In this document: piece after piece, positions 7,575 to 16,682 of the stretch | Numbering within the stretch: the first letter of the stretch is position 1 | Layout: every line of letters starts with the position of its first letter | Origin: Shewanella schlegeliana | GTDB taxonomy: Bacteria > Pseudomonadota > Gammaproteobacteria > Enterobacterales > Shewanellaceae | Reading direction: 5' to 3' | Length of the DNA stretch: 64,000 nucleotides | NCBI RefSeq assembly: GCF_016765635.1 | Contig: NZ_JAESVD010000001.1 | Location: 310,001 to 374,000 of the forward strand | The notes under the pieces: generated by a model | Database searches by the model: none | What the model was told of the DNA's origin: nothing | Seen by the model: the letters and a program-made list of their open reading frames with translations, nothing else | Position numbers and translations under genes: made by a program

Positions 7575-9731
7575 ATGCGAATTCATTCGATACTAACTAA
7601 AAAGCATTTGTTAGCCATAGGCTTAGGCTTAGCTGTAGTGGGTTGCCAGTCACAACCAACAATAGAAGAGTCTGTAACTGCCGTTAAGAGCAATTCTAGC
7701 GGTGTGGTTGAAACGATCCATGGCGTAGAGGTTGCTGACCCATATCGCTATCTAGAAGTTGAGTCAGAGCAGACCCATAAATGGGTGAGCGAACAGCAGA
7801 ATGCAGGTCACGCCTACTTAGCTAATATTGACAACAAGCAGGCCATTGTAGACCGAATTACCGAACTGTGGAATTACGAGAAGATTTCAGCGCCGTTTGA
7901 AAAGGGTGACAATACTTTTTATTACCGTAATGACGGTTTACAAGCGCAATCAGTACTCTATGTTAAAAGTGGTGATGGCAAGGCTAGGGTAGTTCTCGAT
8001 CCTAACAGCTTATCAGACGATGGTACGGTTGCATTGTCTGGTTTGTCGGTTAGTGATGATGGCAAAACTCTGGCTTATGGGATCTCTAAGTCTGGCTCTG
8101 ATTGGCAAGCATGGCACTTTATCGATGTAGCTACAGGTAAGAAGTTAGCCGATGAGCTTGACTGGATTAAATTCTCAAGCGCGGTTTGGAATCATGATAA
8201 CACGGGCGTTTACTATGCTCGTTATGATGCACCAGAAGGCGGCAATGCTCTTGCCGATGTTAACTTTAATCAAAAAGTGTATTTTCATAAGATCGGTACA
8301 GCGCAGAGTGATGATATCTTAGTCTATGAAAGACCTCAGAATAAAGATTGGGGTTTTGGTATAGAGGTATCGGAGAAGGGCGACTACTTGTTGCTTTATA
8401 TCTCTCAAGGCACCGATAGTCGCAACCGTTTTTTTTATAAGTCATTGCTTGACTCTCAAGCTCAAGTAGTTGAACTGATCCCTAACCTTGAAGCCGAATA
8501 CAACTTTATCGGCAACGACGACTCAGTGTTTTACTTTAAAACCGACTATAACGCACCAAATGGCAAGGTGATTGCGGTTGATATCAATAATAGTAGCAAA
8601 GACAATTGGAAGACGATTGTTCCTGAGCTTGAAGATCCTATTAGCAACATCGCTATCGTTAATGATCACATTGTAGTGAGCTATCTGCATGATGTATTAG
8701 GTAAGCTGACGATTTACAATATGAATGGCGATAAGCGCCAAGATGTCACTCTACCGGGTAAAGGCAAGATCGCTGGTCCTTACGGTAAACGCAGTAAAGA
8801 CTATTTCTACTATGTTTTTAATAGTTACGTGCAACCACAAACGACCTACAAGTTTGACTTTAAAACCGGTGAGTCGACCATTTACTCCAAGCCTGAAGTC
8901 TCATTTAACCCAAGCGATTACACCTCGGAGCAGGTCTTTTATACCAGCAAAGATGGTACTAAAGTGCCTATGATGATCTCTTATAAAAAAGGCATGAAGA
9001 AAGATGGGCAAAATCCGACATTACTGTACGCCTATGGCGGTTTTGCGATTTCGATGACGCCGCGCTTTAGCCCTGCCAATATCGCTTGGATGGATATGGG
9101 GGGCGTCTATGCCGTTCCAAACCTACGCGGCGGAGCCGAGTACGGTGAAAGTTGGCACCAAGCGGGTATGTTTGATAAGAAGCAGAATGTGTTTGATGAC
9201 TATTATGCTGCAGCTGAGTACCTGATTGACGAGGATTATACAAACTCTTCTAAGCTTGGAGCTTATGGCCGTAGTAATGGTGGCCTATTGATGGGGGCAA
9301 CTTTGACTCAGCGTCCTGAGTTGTTTGCTGCGGTTCTGCCTGCGGTTGGCGTTTTGGATATGCTGCGCTTTCAAAAATTTACCATTGGCTGGGCATGGAC
9401 CAGTGAATATGGCAGTGCCGATAATGCCGAACAGTTCCCTGCACTCTATGCTTATTCGCCATATCACAATGTTAAAGCTCAAGCTTATCCGGCGACGATG
9501 GTGATGACTGCTGATCATGATGACCGTGTTGTACCACTGCACAGCTTTAAGTTTGGCGCCATGATGCAGGAGAAGCAGCAAGGTGATGCGCCTGTCATTA
9601 TGCGAATCGAATCAAAAGCGGGCCACGGTGCGGGTAAGCCAACTTCAATGAAGATCGATGAGTTTGCCGATATCTACAGTTTCCTTTGGCATAACTTCGG
9701 GCTAGCGATCCCGGCAAAAATAGCCGACTAA
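7575..9731 (+). CDS. Prolyl oligopeptidase family serine protease, lipoprotein (S9A)
   Basis: Cleaves short proline-containing peptides after proline. The N-terminus is a lipoprotein signal (MRIHSILTKKHLLAIGLGLAVVGC, lipobox AVVGC), so the enzyme is probably membrane-anchored in the periplasm or outer membrane. Residues about 35-430 are the seven-bladed propeller; the rest is an alpha/beta hydrolase domain. The nucleophile is Ser567 in GRSNGG, the Asp lies in the DHDDRVVP segment, and the His in KAGHGAGKP. At 718 residues it is full length for S9A. It is monocistronic, with a hairpin terminator at 9748-9778. Confidence 0.92.
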   Translation: MRIHSILTKKHLLAIGLGLAVVGCQSQPTIEESVTAVKSNSSGVVETIHGVEVADPYRYLEVESEQTHKWVSEQQNAGHAYLANIDNKQAIVDRITELWNYEKISAPFEKGDNTFYYRNDGLQAQSVLYVKSGDGKARVVLDPNSLSDDGTVALSGLSVSDDGKTLAYGISKSGSDWQAWHFIDVATGKKLADELDWIKFSSAVWNHDNTGVYYARYDAPEGGNALADVNFNQKVYFHKIGTAQSDDILVYERPQNKDWGFGIEVSEKGDYLLLYISQGTDSRNRFFYKSLLDSQAQVVELIPNLEAEYNFIGNDDSVFYFKTDYNAPNGKVIAVDINNSSKDNWKTIVPELEDPISNIAIVNDHIVVSYLHDVLGKLTIYNMNGDKRQDVTLPGKGKIAGPYGKRSKDYFYYVFNSYVQPQTTYKFDFKTGESTIYSKPEVSFNPSDYTSEQVFYTSKDGTKVPMMISYKKGMKKDGQNPTLLYAYGGFAISMTPRFSPANIAWMDMGGVYAVPNLRGGAEYGESWHQAGMFDKKQNVFDDYYAAAEYLIDEDYTNSSKLGAYGRSNGGLLMGATLTQRPELFAAVLPAVGVLDMLRFQKFTIGWAWTSEYGSADNAEQFPALYAYSPYHNVKAQAYPATMVMTADHDDRVVPLHSFKFGAMMQEKQQGDAPVIMRIESKAGHGAGKPTSMKIDEFADIYSFLWHNFGLAIPAKIAD

Positions 9732-9747
9732 ACAAAATATAACGATT

Positions 9748-9778
9748 TTAAAAGGGAAGCTTCGGCTTCCCTTTTTTA
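9748..9778 (+). terminator. Terminator after the prolyl oligopeptidase gene
   Basis: GGGAAGC-TTCG-GCTTCCC hairpin (9754-9771) with a stable tetraloop, followed by a T-run. Confidence 0.92.
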
Positions 9779-9971
9779 TTTCCCCGGCTAATTAAAACTG
9801 ATGTTTTTGTATATGAGTCATCGCCTTGGATATATATGCAACAAAGATTAAAGTTGATTAACAATATTTTATGAAGAAGCGCATTGCTTATCACATATCG
9901 CGATTCACAATTGCATACCTACTAGGTATAGTAGGCCTCTATTTTATCTCATCAATTGGCAGTTACCGTTT

Positions 9972-10370
9972 ATGTTTCGTTGGCCTATTTCGGTTTACTA
10001 TGAAGACACTGACGCAGGTGGTGTTGTTTATCACTCAAATTACCTAAAGTTCTTTGAGCGTGCACGGACCGAGTGGCTACGTGCTATGGGGATCAGTCAA
10101 ACAGCCTTATTAGCCCAAGACACTGCGTTTGTTGTTAAACGTGCAGAATTAGATTTTTGTAAGGCTGCACGCTTTGAACAGAACCTTATTGTAGAAACCA
10201 AGGTCATACAACTTAAGAAAGCCTCATTGGTATTCGAGCAACGCTTAATTGATGAGCAAGGTGTGGTGTATTGTGAGGCTGACATTGTTGTTGCCTGTGT
10301 TGCACTATCACGTATGAGACCCAAAGCCATTCCCCAACATATTGCGCAGGAGTTTAAAGGTGGAAGCTGA
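9972..10370 (+). CDS. ybgC: Tol-Pal system-associated acyl-CoA thioesterase YbgC
   Basis: Hotdog-fold thioesterase that hydrolyses acyl-CoA; it is the first gene of the tol-pal operon in most gammaproteobacteria and has been linked to phospholipid metabolism at the inner membrane. The 132-residue protein has the 4-HBA thioesterase signature [28 protein letters not shown] near the N-terminus with the catalytic Asp. The ATG choice is fixed by the family N-terminus MFRWPI. Its 3' end overlaps the tolQ start by 11 bases, showing coupling within the operon. Confidence 0.95.
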   Translation: MFRWPISVYYEDTDAGGVVYHSNYLKFFERARTEWLRAMGISQTALLAQDTAFVVKRAELDFCKAARFEQNLIVETKVIQLKKASLVFEQRLIDEQGVVYCEADIVVACVALSRMRPKAIPQHIAQEFKGGS

Positions 10371-11049
10371 TATTTCTTTTATTGGATTATTTTTACAAGC
10401 AAGCCTATTAGTTAAATTAGTGATGCTGACATTACTAGGTTTGTCGATCGCCTCTTGGGCGGTAATTATTCAGCGCCGCAGGTTGTTGACAACAGCAAAG
10501 AAAGAAGCGCTTAAGTTTGAAGATAAGTTTTGGTCAGGTGTCGACTTGAATAAGCTTTATCAAGAACTTTCAGCAAGGCAAGATAGCAATTCGGGCCTGT
10601 CATCTCTATTTGTTACTGGCTTTAAAGAGTATGCGCGTCTAAGTAAGTTAAATGGCCGCGTGCCAGAAGCTGTAATGGACGGTAGCTATCGTGCGATGCG
10701 TGTGTCTTTGTCTCGCGAGTTAGAAAAGCTCGAAACTCACCTCCCTTTATTGGCGACAATCGGTTCAACTAGTCCTTATATTGGTCTGTTTGGTACCGTA
10801 TGGGGGATCATGAACTCCTTTATCGCACTAGGCGCGGTGGAAAATGCCACCCTAGCCATGGTCGCCCCAGGTATTGCAGAAGCTTTGATCGCAACCGCGA
10901 TGGGTTTATTTGCTGCTATCCCAGCTGTTATCGCTTATAACCGTTTCTCTACACAAGTTGAAAAGATTGAAATGTCTTACGCCAACTTTATGGAAGAGTT
11001 TTCAAGCATTTTGCACCGTCAAGCGTACAGCGAGAAGGAACAGGCATAA
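10360..11049 (+). CDS. tolQ: Tol-Pal system protein TolQ
   Basis: TolQ is the MotA/ExbB-family inner membrane channel subunit that, with TolR, uses proton motive force to energise TolA during outer membrane constriction. I choose the GTG at 10360 (N-terminus [23 protein letters not shown]), 229 residues, because it matches TolQ length and has AGGAG 8-12 bases upstream; an ATG six codons earlier is also open. Three membrane helices are visible, with the conserved [17 protein letters not shown] and [22 protein letters not shown] segments. It overlaps tolR by one base (TAATG). Confidence 0.95.
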   Translation: MEADISFIGLFLQASLLVKLVMLTLLGLSIASWAVIIQRRRLLTTAKKEALKFEDKFWSGVDLNKLYQELSARQDSNSGLSSLFVTGFKEYARLSKLNGRVPEAVMDGSYRAMRVSLSRELEKLETHLPLLATIGSTSPYIGLFGTVWGIMNSFIALGAVENATLAMVAPGIAEALIATAMGLFAAIPAVIAYNRFSTQVEKIEMSYANFMEEFSSILHRQAYSEKEQA

Positions 11050-11486
11050 TGCATCAAGGCTACCAGAGGAAGCGCCGTCGTCCGGTTGCTGAAATTAACG
11101 TGGTGCCCTATATCGATGTGATGTTGGTACTGCTGATTATTTTTATGGTAACAGCACCGATTGTCACCCAAGGGGTGAAAGTCGATCTACCTCAAGGAGC
11201 AGCAGAGACTCTGCCTGCCGATAGTAAACCTCCGGTTGTCGCATCGATTGATGCGATGGGAGAATATTATTTAGATGTGGGCAGCTCAAGTAGCGAAGAA
11301 GTCTTAGAGTTAGACGAAGTCGCTGTGCGTGTTGGTGCGATTATTCAGTTAGAGCCTGAGCGTCCTGTTGTTGTTAAAGCCGATCGCTCAATCCCCTATG
11401 AGAAAGTGATCCAACTGATGGTGACCTTGCAAGGTGCAGGCGTACCTTCGGTGGGCTTAATGACAGATGCGCCGGAGGATAAGTAA
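11049..11486 (+). CDS. tolR: Tol-Pal system protein TolR
   Basis: ExbD/TolR-family partner of TolQ: a single N-terminal membrane helix with the proton-path Asp in INVVPYIDVMLVLLIIFMV (about residues 18-36), then a periplasmic domain that can bind peptidoglycan. 145 residues is the family length. Its ATG overlaps the tolQ stop and its stop abuts the tolA GTG directly, so the three genes are translated as a coupled block. Confidence 0.95.
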   Translation: MHQGYQRKRRRPVAEINVVPYIDVMLVLLIIFMVTAPIVTQGVKVDLPQGAAETLPADSKPPVVASIDAMGEYYLDVGSSSSEEVLELDEVAVRVGAIIQLEPERPVVVKADRSIPYEKVIQLMVTLQGAGVPSVGLMTDAPEDK

Positions 11487-12422
11487 GTGGCGGCTAAATC
11501 TGATTTAACCCTTCCAGTTGTTATTTCAGCTGGAATTCATATTGGCGTGATAGTTATTCTTATCTTAGGTGTCGATTTTTCTGAAAAGCCCAAACCGTTG
11601 CCACAACCTAGTGCTCCGGCGGTGCAAGCTGTCGTGGTCGATCAGAAAAAAGTTGCCGAACATGTCGAGAAGCTAAAAGCTGAGAAGCGCGAAGCTGAAC
11701 GTAAAGAGAAGGCTCGCCAAGATGAGGCAGACAGAAGGGTTCGTGAAGCTCGAAAAGAGCGCGAACGTGAACAGGCTCAAATTAAAAAGCTTGAGCAAGA
11801 ACGCAAGCAAAAAGAGATTGAAACTAAACGTGCGGCGGATGACGCAAAAGCAGCTCAGCTAAAGCAGAAGCAGGAAAGAGAGAAAGCGGCGAAAGCAGAA
11901 GCGGAGCGAAAGCAGAAAGAGAAGGAGCGTAAAGCTTCTGAGGAAGCTGCTAAGAAGGCCGCCGAGAAACGTAAAGCAGAAGAGGCCGCAGCCAAGAAAG
12001 CGGAAGCTGAGCGTAAGCGCAAAGCGGAAGCTGAGCGTAAACGTAAAGCTGAGGAGCAAGCTAGGCGTGAGCAAGAGCAGATGATGCAAGAAGCTCTGGC
12101 AGCTGAACAAGCGGCACTGTCTCAAACCCGTAATAAGCAGGTGATGAGTGAAGTACAGCGGTATACTTCGATGATCCGCGCGACAATTCAACGAAATCTA
12201 GTAGTGGATGAGTCAATGCGAGGTAAGAGCTGTAGAGTCTTCATTCGCCTGGCTAATGATGGTTTTGTAACAGCGAGTCAAACCCTCGATGGTGATAGTG
12301 TTGTTTGCCGAGCAACAAAAGCTGCGATTAATAAGGCGGGCAGGTTGCCAGTATCGAATGAGCCAGATGTTTATAACAAGCTAAAAGAAATTAATTTAAC
12401 AGTTCAACCTGAGTTTGATTAA
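11487..12422 (+). CDS. tolA: Tol-Pal system protein TolA (cell envelope integrity)
   Basis: TolA spans the periplasm, linking TolQR at the inner membrane to TolB and Pal at the outer membrane. It starts at GTG with a GGAGG site about 9 bases upstream. Layout: membrane helix about residues 10-28, a long Lys/Ala/Glu-rich helical rod about 55-205 with near-repeats such as AEAERKRK, and a C-terminal globular domain about 215-311 with two Cys (KSCRVFI, SVVCRA) as in TolA domain III. The repetitive rod coding sequence is typical of the family. Confidence 0.94.
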   Translation: MAAKSDLTLPVVISAGIHIGVIVILILGVDFSEKPKPLPQPSAPAVQAVVVDQKKVAEHVEKLKAEKREAERKEKARQDEADRRVREARKEREREQAQIKKLEQERKQKEIETKRAADDAKAAQLKQKQEREKAAKAEAERKQKEKERKASEEAAKKAAEKRKAEEAAAKKAEAERKRKAEAERKRKAEEQARREQEQMMQEALAAEQAALSQTRNKQVMSEVQRYTSMIRATIQRNLVVDESMRGKSCRVFIRLANDGFVTASQTLDGDSVVCRATKAAINKAGRLPVSNEPDVYNKLKEINLTVQPEFD

Positions 12423-12431
12423 AGGAGTCTC

Positions 12432-13757
12432 ATGAATAATTTGGGGAAGTGGTTGCTGACAGGCCTGCTTATTTGCAGTATGCCAGTAAAAGCCGCATTA
12501 GATATTGTCATCACCGAAGGAGTTGATGCCGCGAGACCCATCGCTGTTATTCCATTTGTTTGGCAAGGCACAGGTCCTATGCCGTCACAGATCTCTGATG
12601 TGGTGATGTCTGACTTAGCGCGAAGCGGGACTTTCAGTCCTGCCGATGAGCTGAGTTTGCCACAGCGAGGAATTAGTACTTTGGCGCAGTTTGATGCTTC
12701 CGCTTGGATGGCGCAGCCTGCCGAAGCTGTGGTTATGGGGTCAGTTAAGCCTTATGGCGGCGATAAGTATTTAGTTAGTTTCGAACTGATCGACTTAGTT
12801 AAAGCCCAGCTTCAGTCAGACTCCGGCTTATCGGCGAAAGATTTAGTGATCGATAGCCGTGAAACCGTTATTACTGCCGCGCAGTTCCGTCAATATGGCC
12901 ATCGTATCAGCGATATAGTTTATGAGAAGCTCACTGGTATTCGTGGCGCATTCTTGACGCGTATCGCTTATGTTGTCGTCAATCATGGTGAAAAGTCTCC
13001 TTATAAACTGATGATTGCTGATTATGATGGTTATAACGAGCAGATGTTGCTACGCTCGCCAGAGCCATTGATGTCACCTTCTTGGTCTCCTGATGGTCAG
13101 CGTATTGCGTACGTGAGTTTTGAAAACCGTAAAGCTGAGGTGTTTGTACAAAATATTTATACTCAGCAACGCACTAAAGTAACCAGTTTCGATGGTATTA
13201 ACGGCGCGCCTGTATTTTCACCTGATGGTAAAAAGTTGGCGCTGACACTATCGAAAGATGGCCAGCCAGAAGTATATGTTGTCGACATTGAGACAAAGGC
13301 GCTTAAGCGAGTAACGAACCATTATGCAATTGATACTGAGCCATCTTGGTTCCCTGATGGTAAGTCACTGTTACTTACTTCTGAGCGCGGTGGCCGTCCT
13401 CAGTTATATCGAGTTTTTCTCGATTCAGGTAAGATTTCTCGTTTAACGTTTGAAGGTGAGTGGAACTTAGGTGGTTCGATCTCTCCGGATGGGCGTAGTA
13501 TTATTTTTGTGAATCGTACCAACGGTAAGTTTAATATCGCTCGTATGGATTTAGAAACCCGTTTCATGCAAGTGTTGACTAGTACACGACTAGACGAATC
13601 TCCGAGCGTGGCGCCAAATGGCACCATGGTTATTTACGGAACGACATACCAAGGGAAGCAGGTATTAGCTGCGGTTTCTATGGATGGACGTTTTAAAGCA
13701 AGATTGCCTGTAGGGCAGGGTGAAGTTAAATCACCATCTTGGTCACCATTTCTCTAA
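12432..13757 (+). CDS. tolB: Tol-Pal system beta-propeller protein TolB
   Basis: Periplasmic protein that contacts Pal and TolA. It has a cleavable signal peptide ([22 protein letters not shown]), an N-terminal alpha/beta domain to about residue 165, then a six-bladed beta propeller built from repeats containing [38 protein letters not shown] and [12 protein letters not shown]. 441 residues is the usual length. A GGAG site precedes the ATG, nine bases after the tolA stop. Confidence 0.96.
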   Translation: MNNLGKWLLTGLLICSMPVKAALDIVITEGVDAARPIAVIPFVWQGTGPMPSQISDVVMSDLARSGTFSPADELSLPQRGISTLAQFDASAWMAQPAEAVVMGSVKPYGGDKYLVSFELIDLVKAQLQSDSGLSAKDLVIDSRETVITAAQFRQYGHRISDIVYEKLTGIRGAFLTRIAYVVVNHGEKSPYKLMIADYDGYNEQMLLRSPEPLMSPSWSPDGQRIAYVSFENRKAEVFVQNIYTQQRTKVTSFDGINGAPVFSPDGKKLALTLSKDGQPEVYVVDIETKALKRVTNHYAIDTEPSWFPDGKSLLLTSERGGRPQLYRVFLDSGKISRLTFEGEWNLGGSISPDGRSIIFVNRTNGKFNIARMDLETRFMQVLTSTRLDESPSVAPNGTMVIYGTTYQGKQVLAAVSMDGRFKARLPVGQGEVKSPSWSPFL

Positions 13758-13781
13758 CTAAAAAGATTAAGGATTTAAAAA

Positions 13782-14321
13782 ATGGATCTGAATAAGCTAT
13801 TTAAAGCCATGTTAGTCGTTCTTCCTATTATGGCTATCAGTGCATGTAGCTCTACTTCTGAGTCAGAAACAGATGCAACAAGCTCAACAGAGTCTTCTTC
13901 ATCTAGTGAATATGCTAACAATGGTGTTGAAACTGGTGGTGTCGCACCGGTGTTAACTCCTGAAGAGCAGCAGCGCCTTAAGTATCAAGAGTTGAGAAAA
14001 GAGCACATTATCTATTTTGACTTTGACCGTAGTTCAGTTTCTCAGCAGTTTGCAGAGGTATTGAATGCACATGGCGATTACCTTGTTGAGCATCCAAATG
14101 TACGAGTGATGATTGAAGGTCATGCCGATGAGCGTGGCACTCCTGAATATAATATCGCACTAGGTGAACGCCGTGCTAAAGCCGTTGCTAAATACTTACA
14201 AGGTATGGGCGTTCAGCCAAGCCAAATGAGCATTGTGAGTTATGGTGAAGAGAAGCCATTAGACTTTTCTCGCTCTGATGAAGGTTTTGCAAAGAACCGT
14301 CGCGCAGTTCTTGTTTACTAA
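13782..14321 (+). CDS. pal: Peptidoglycan-associated lipoprotein Pal
   Basis: Outer membrane lipoprotein that binds peptidoglycan and TolB. The signal peptide ends in lipobox ISAC with lipidated Cys22, followed by a Ser/Thr-rich linker (about residues 23-50) and an OmpA-like domain (about 70-179) containing YFDFDRSSV, VMIEGHADERGTPEYNIALGERRA and AKNRRAVLVY. At 179 residues it is complete. It lies between tolB and cpoB. Confidence 0.96.
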   Translation: MDLNKLFKAMLVVLPIMAISACSSTSESETDATSSTESSSSSEYANNGVETGGVAPVLTPEEQQRLKYQELRKEHIIYFDFDRSSVSQQFAEVLNAHGDYLVEHPNVRVMIEGHADERGTPEYNIALGERRAKAVAKYLQGMGVQPSQMSIVSYGEEKPLDFSRSDEGFAKNRRAVLVY

Positions 14322-14345
14322 TCTTACAGGTAAAAGGTTTACCTT

Positions 14346-15071
14346 ATGAAACATGCCGTATTATCAGCGGCAATTATCCTAGTTGCAGGTTCTGCTTATG
14401 CAGCACCTGCTCCGGTTGAGGATATTGCTGGTGGCTCTACCGATGATAGAGTTGCTCGCTTAGAGCGAGTTATTAAAGCTAAACAACAAACTGAGTTTCA
14501 AATGCAGCAGCGTTTAGAAACGCTTCAGCAGGAAGTGTTAGATTTACGCGGCCTAAGTGAGCAGCAGTCTTATCAAATTGAACAGATGTTACAAAGACAA
14601 CGTCAATTATATGAAGACATCGCTAACCTTTCTTCAAAGCCTGCCGCTGCTGTTGCAGTCGATACAACGAGCTCAAGCTCTACAGTATCATCAAGCCTAG
14701 GTGAAACTGCTAGTTATGAACAAGCAGTAAATCTAGTTTTAAAAGAGAAGAAGTACGAGGCGGCGATTCCTGCTTTTGCACAATTTATTGAGCGTTACCC
14801 CAACTCAAGCTATGCTCCTAATGCTAATTATTGGTTAGGGCAGCTACTTTATAATAAGAATGAGTTTGCTGGAGCCACTAAAGCTTTTACTACTGTTGTT
14901 GAGAAATACAAGGATTCAGGCAAGCGTGGTGAAAGTTTGGTCAAGCTAGGTATGATAGCTGAAAAGACCGGAGATAAAGTAAAAGCCAAAGCATATTATC
15001 AAAAAGTAACTCAGGAATATGCTAACAGCGCTGCAGCCCGAATTGCATTGCAGCAACTTTCAGCACTTTGA
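14346..15071 (+). CDS. cpoB: Tol-Pal-associated division coordinator CpoB (YbgF)
   Basis: Periplasmic TPR protein that coordinates PBP1B peptidoglycan synthesis with Tol-driven outer membrane constriction. Signal peptide MKHAVLSAAIILVAGSAYA, then a trimerising coiled coil (about residues 30-95, Gln-rich heptads), a Ser/Ala linker, and tetratricopeptide repeats from about 120 (YEAAIPAFAQFIERYPNSSYAPNANYWLGQLLY). 241 residues is normal. It is the last gene of the tol-pal operon; no hairpin terminator is obvious before the tRNA promoter at 15143. Confidence 0.94.
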   Translation: MKHAVLSAAIILVAGSAYAAPAPVEDIAGGSTDDRVARLERVIKAKQQTEFQMQQRLETLQQEVLDLRGLSEQQSYQIEQMLQRQRQLYEDIANLSSKPAAAVAVDTTSSSSTVSSSLGETASYEQAVNLVLKEKKYEAAIPAFAQFIERYPNSSYAPNANYWLGQLLYNKNEFAGATKAFTTVVEKYKDSGKRGESLVKLGMIAEKTGDKVKAKAYYQKVTQEYANSAAARIALQQLSAL

Positions 15072-15142
15072 TGCTCATTTATTCAGAAAACAAAACCTTA
15101 GATTGTTTTTCATGCAAACGAGGAGAAATGGGAAATTTGCGC

Positions 15143-15170
15143 TTGCATGCGAAGATGAAAAAGGTATTAT
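15143..15170 (+). promoter_or_regulatory. Promoter of the tRNA-Lys array
   Basis: TTGCAT, 16-base spacer, TATTAT, then a GC-rich discriminator AGGCGCCC (15171-15178). A GC-rich discriminator is the known signature of stringently controlled stable RNA promoters. It lies about 95 bases before the first tRNA. Confidence 0.7.
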
Positions 15171-15175
15171 AGGCG

Positions 15176-15251
15176 CCCTCGGAGCGAGAGAGTCGCTTGA
15201 GGGTATCTTAACCCATAAAGTTAGTCTGACTAACTGGTGAGTTAAAGATAC
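15176..15251 (+). promoter_or_regulatory. Structured 5' leader of the tRNA-Lys transcript
   Basis: Two nested hairpin systems fill the leader. The first pairs CCCTC with GAGGG (15176-15203) around AGCGA / TCGCT. The second pairs GTATCTTAAC (15203-15212) with GTTAAAGATAC (15241-15251) around an inner AGTTAG / CTAACT stem (15219-15235). Neither has a U-run, so they look like processing or protective structures rather than terminators. Confidence 0.55.
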
Positions 15252-15265
15252 AGGTTATACCAGAT

Positions 15266-15341
15266 GGGTCGTTAGCTCAGTCGGTAGAGCAGTTGGCTTT
15301 TAACCAATTGGTCGAAGGTTCGAATCCTTCACGACCCACCA
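15266..15341 (+). tRNA. tRNA-Lys(UUU), copy 1
   Basis: A full 76-base cloverleaf: acceptor GGGTCGT / ACGACCC, D arm GCTC/GAGC, anticodon loop CTTTTAA giving UUU, T arm GAAGG-TTCGAAT-CCTTC, and encoded CCA end. First of four identical genes spaced at 118 bases. Confidence 0.98.
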
Positions 15342-15383
15342 CTTTTCTGCCAGTGGCTAAACAAGTAGAAAGCAAAACCAGAT

Positions 15384-15459
15384 GGGTCGTTAGCTCAGTC
15401 GGTAGAGCAGTTGGCTTTTAACCAATTGGTCGAAGGTTCGAATCCTTCACGACCCACCA
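15384..15459 (+). tRNA. tRNA-Lys(UUU), copy 2
   Basis: Identical to copy 1, with UUU anticodon and encoded CCA. It is preceded by the 42-base spacer that is identical between all copies, so the array grew by tandem duplication of a 118-base unit. Confidence 0.98.
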
Positions 15460-15501
15460 CTTTTCTGCCAGTGGCTAAACAAGTAGAAAGCAAAACCAGA
15501 T

Positions 15502-15577
15502 GGGTCGTTAGCTCAGTCGGTAGAGCAGTTGGCTTTTAACCAATTGGTCGAAGGTTCGAATCCTTCACGACCCACCA
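15502..15577 (+). tRNA. tRNA-Lys(UUU), copy 3
   Basis: Identical in sequence and spacer to copies 1 and 2; same predicted cloverleaf and anticodon. Confidence 0.98.
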
Positions 15578-15619
15578 CTTTTCTGCCAGTGGCTAAACAA
15601 GTAGAAAGCAAAACCAGAT

Positions 15620-15695
15620 GGGTCGTTAGCTCAGTCGGTAGAGCAGTTGGCTTTTAACCAATTGGTCGAAGGTTCGAATCCTTCACGACCCACCA
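15620..15695 (+). tRNA. tRNA-Lys(UUU), copy 4
   Basis: Identical to the other copies. The spacer pattern ends here; downstream sequence is the 189-bp repeat with decayed tRNA copies. No rho-independent terminator is visible right after it. Confidence 0.98.
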
Positions 15696-15795
15696 CTTCT
15701 TTAAATACCCCGTAATACCTTCTTCAATATCTAGCATCACCTCCGTAAGCCATTCCCGTTACAGATAATCGATAACCTAATAAATACTTGCTTAG

Positions 15796-15884
15796 TCGCG
15801 TTGTTTTAAAATAATAGTGCAGTTGGCTTTACTCTTAACATCCACATTAATTGGTCGAAGGTTCGAATCCTTCACGACCCACCA
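15796..15884 (+). pseudogene. tRNA-Lys pseudogene 1 (3' half intact)
   Basis: The last 36 bases (15849-15884, from AATTGGTCGAAGG to the CCA) are identical to the functional tRNA-Lys genes. The GCAGTTGGCTTT of the D/anticodon side is also kept (15819-15830), but the anticodon region is broken by inserted bases and the 5' acceptor and D arm are degraded, so it cannot fold as a tRNA. Confidence 0.75.
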
Positions 15885-15984
15885 CTTCTTGAAATACCCC
15901 GTAATACCTTCTTCAATATCTAGCATCACCTCAGTAAGACATTTCAGTACCTGCTAATTGATAACCTAATAAATACTTGCACAG

Positions 15985-16068
15985 TCGCGTTGTTTTAAAA
16001 TAATAGTGCAGTAGGCTTTAATCTTAACATCCACATTGACCTAGGCTTGAGTTCTTCACGAACCACCG
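15985..16068 (+). pseudogene. tRNA-Lys pseudogene 2 (strongly decayed)
   Basis: Offset by 189 bases from pseudogene 1 and clearly its sister copy. It keeps GCAGTAGGCTTTA and a degenerate 3' part (TTGAGTTCTTCACGAACCACC) in which the T arm and acceptor no longer pair well. Confidence 0.6.
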
Positions 16069-16083
16069 CTTCCTTTTGGTGGT

Positions 16084-16682
16084 AAAAGCTAATTCTAGCA
16101 CTCATCGTTATCGAGCTGCTTTTTATCTGAGCGACGAGATTGTAGATAGTTGAGCGGATTTTTAGGAGTAACAATTCAATTTAAAAGGACGTTAACTTGT
16201 CTTAAATCAGTTCCAATGAATTCGTTTTAGCTAGTAAAAAGAGAGCTAGATAATTCGGTCACCATTTGGGGGATAAGGTGTATGGCTACCTCCTTTGCGA
16301 CTTATAAATGGAATTTTTATCTATTTAAATCTTACTTAGAACTAATGCCAGTGCTTTTAAGTCTCTCTTTTTATAAAAATAAGCAATCCTGCTAAGTTTT
16401 TGATATTGCAAGGAGTTAGTGGCGATCCATTATTGTTTTAACTTGATTTTAAATTGACCGCCAGCCTCGGATACTCGGCGGTATAAATTATCACTTAACT
16501 AATATCTTTCAGAAAATTAACACTTTGCAAAATTGTTGACTAGTATTTGTTCCGTTAAATGAGAGTGTGATTAATTAGTATTTGGTATTCTACCTTCGTC
16601 TGATAGACCTATTGCTAATGTTGTCGGGTTGTTAACTCGGTCATATTTTGTAGGGATAATAAAAATATCTGGGAGAAAGGGA
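16084..16682. other. Gene-free region upstream of the porin
   Basis: About 600 bases of AT-rich sequence without a credible ORF. It contains an ACCGCC / GGCGGT inverted repeat at 16457-16482, a GTCTGATAGAC palindrome at 16598-16608, and presumably the porin promoter and a long 5' leader. No known regulator site could be assigned with confidence. Confidence 0.6.
16457..16482. repeat. Inverted repeat upstream of the porin
   Basis: ACCGCC and GGCGGT, 6-bp perfect arms, 14-base centre, with no T-run. GC-rich in an AT-rich surrounding; operator or weak hairpin. Confidence 0.4.

Larger units (their letters stand above)
15692..16069 (+). repeat. 189-bp tandem repeat carrying tRNA-Lys remnants
   Basis: Two units (about 15692-15880 and 15881-16069) repeat with a 189-base period: both start at the ACCACTTCTT after a tRNA CCA end and share the block around TACCCCGTAATACCTTCTTC and later the GTCGCGTTGTTTTAAAATAA block. 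The second unit is more diverged, mainly at its tRNA-like end. Confidence 0.8.

Noticed and set aside
11859..12191. 110-codon minus-strand ORF inside tolA
   Set aside because: It is the antisense shadow of the Lys/Ala/Glu-rich tolA repeat, giving a low-complexity Leu/Phe/Ser product.
15019..15240. 73-codon plus-strand ORF over the end of cpoB and the tRNA leader
   Set aside because: It overlaps cpoB in another frame, runs through the tRNA promoter and structured leader, and has no ribosome site.
15266..15695. Four regularly spaced identical repeats that could look like a CRISPR-type array
   Set aside because: The repeats are complete tRNA-Lys genes with CCA ends, and the spacers are identical to each other rather than unique.
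16561..16600. CRP site upstream of the porin (TGTGATTAATTAG)
   Set aside because: Only the left half-site TGTGA is present; the right half TCACA is missing at the required spacing.
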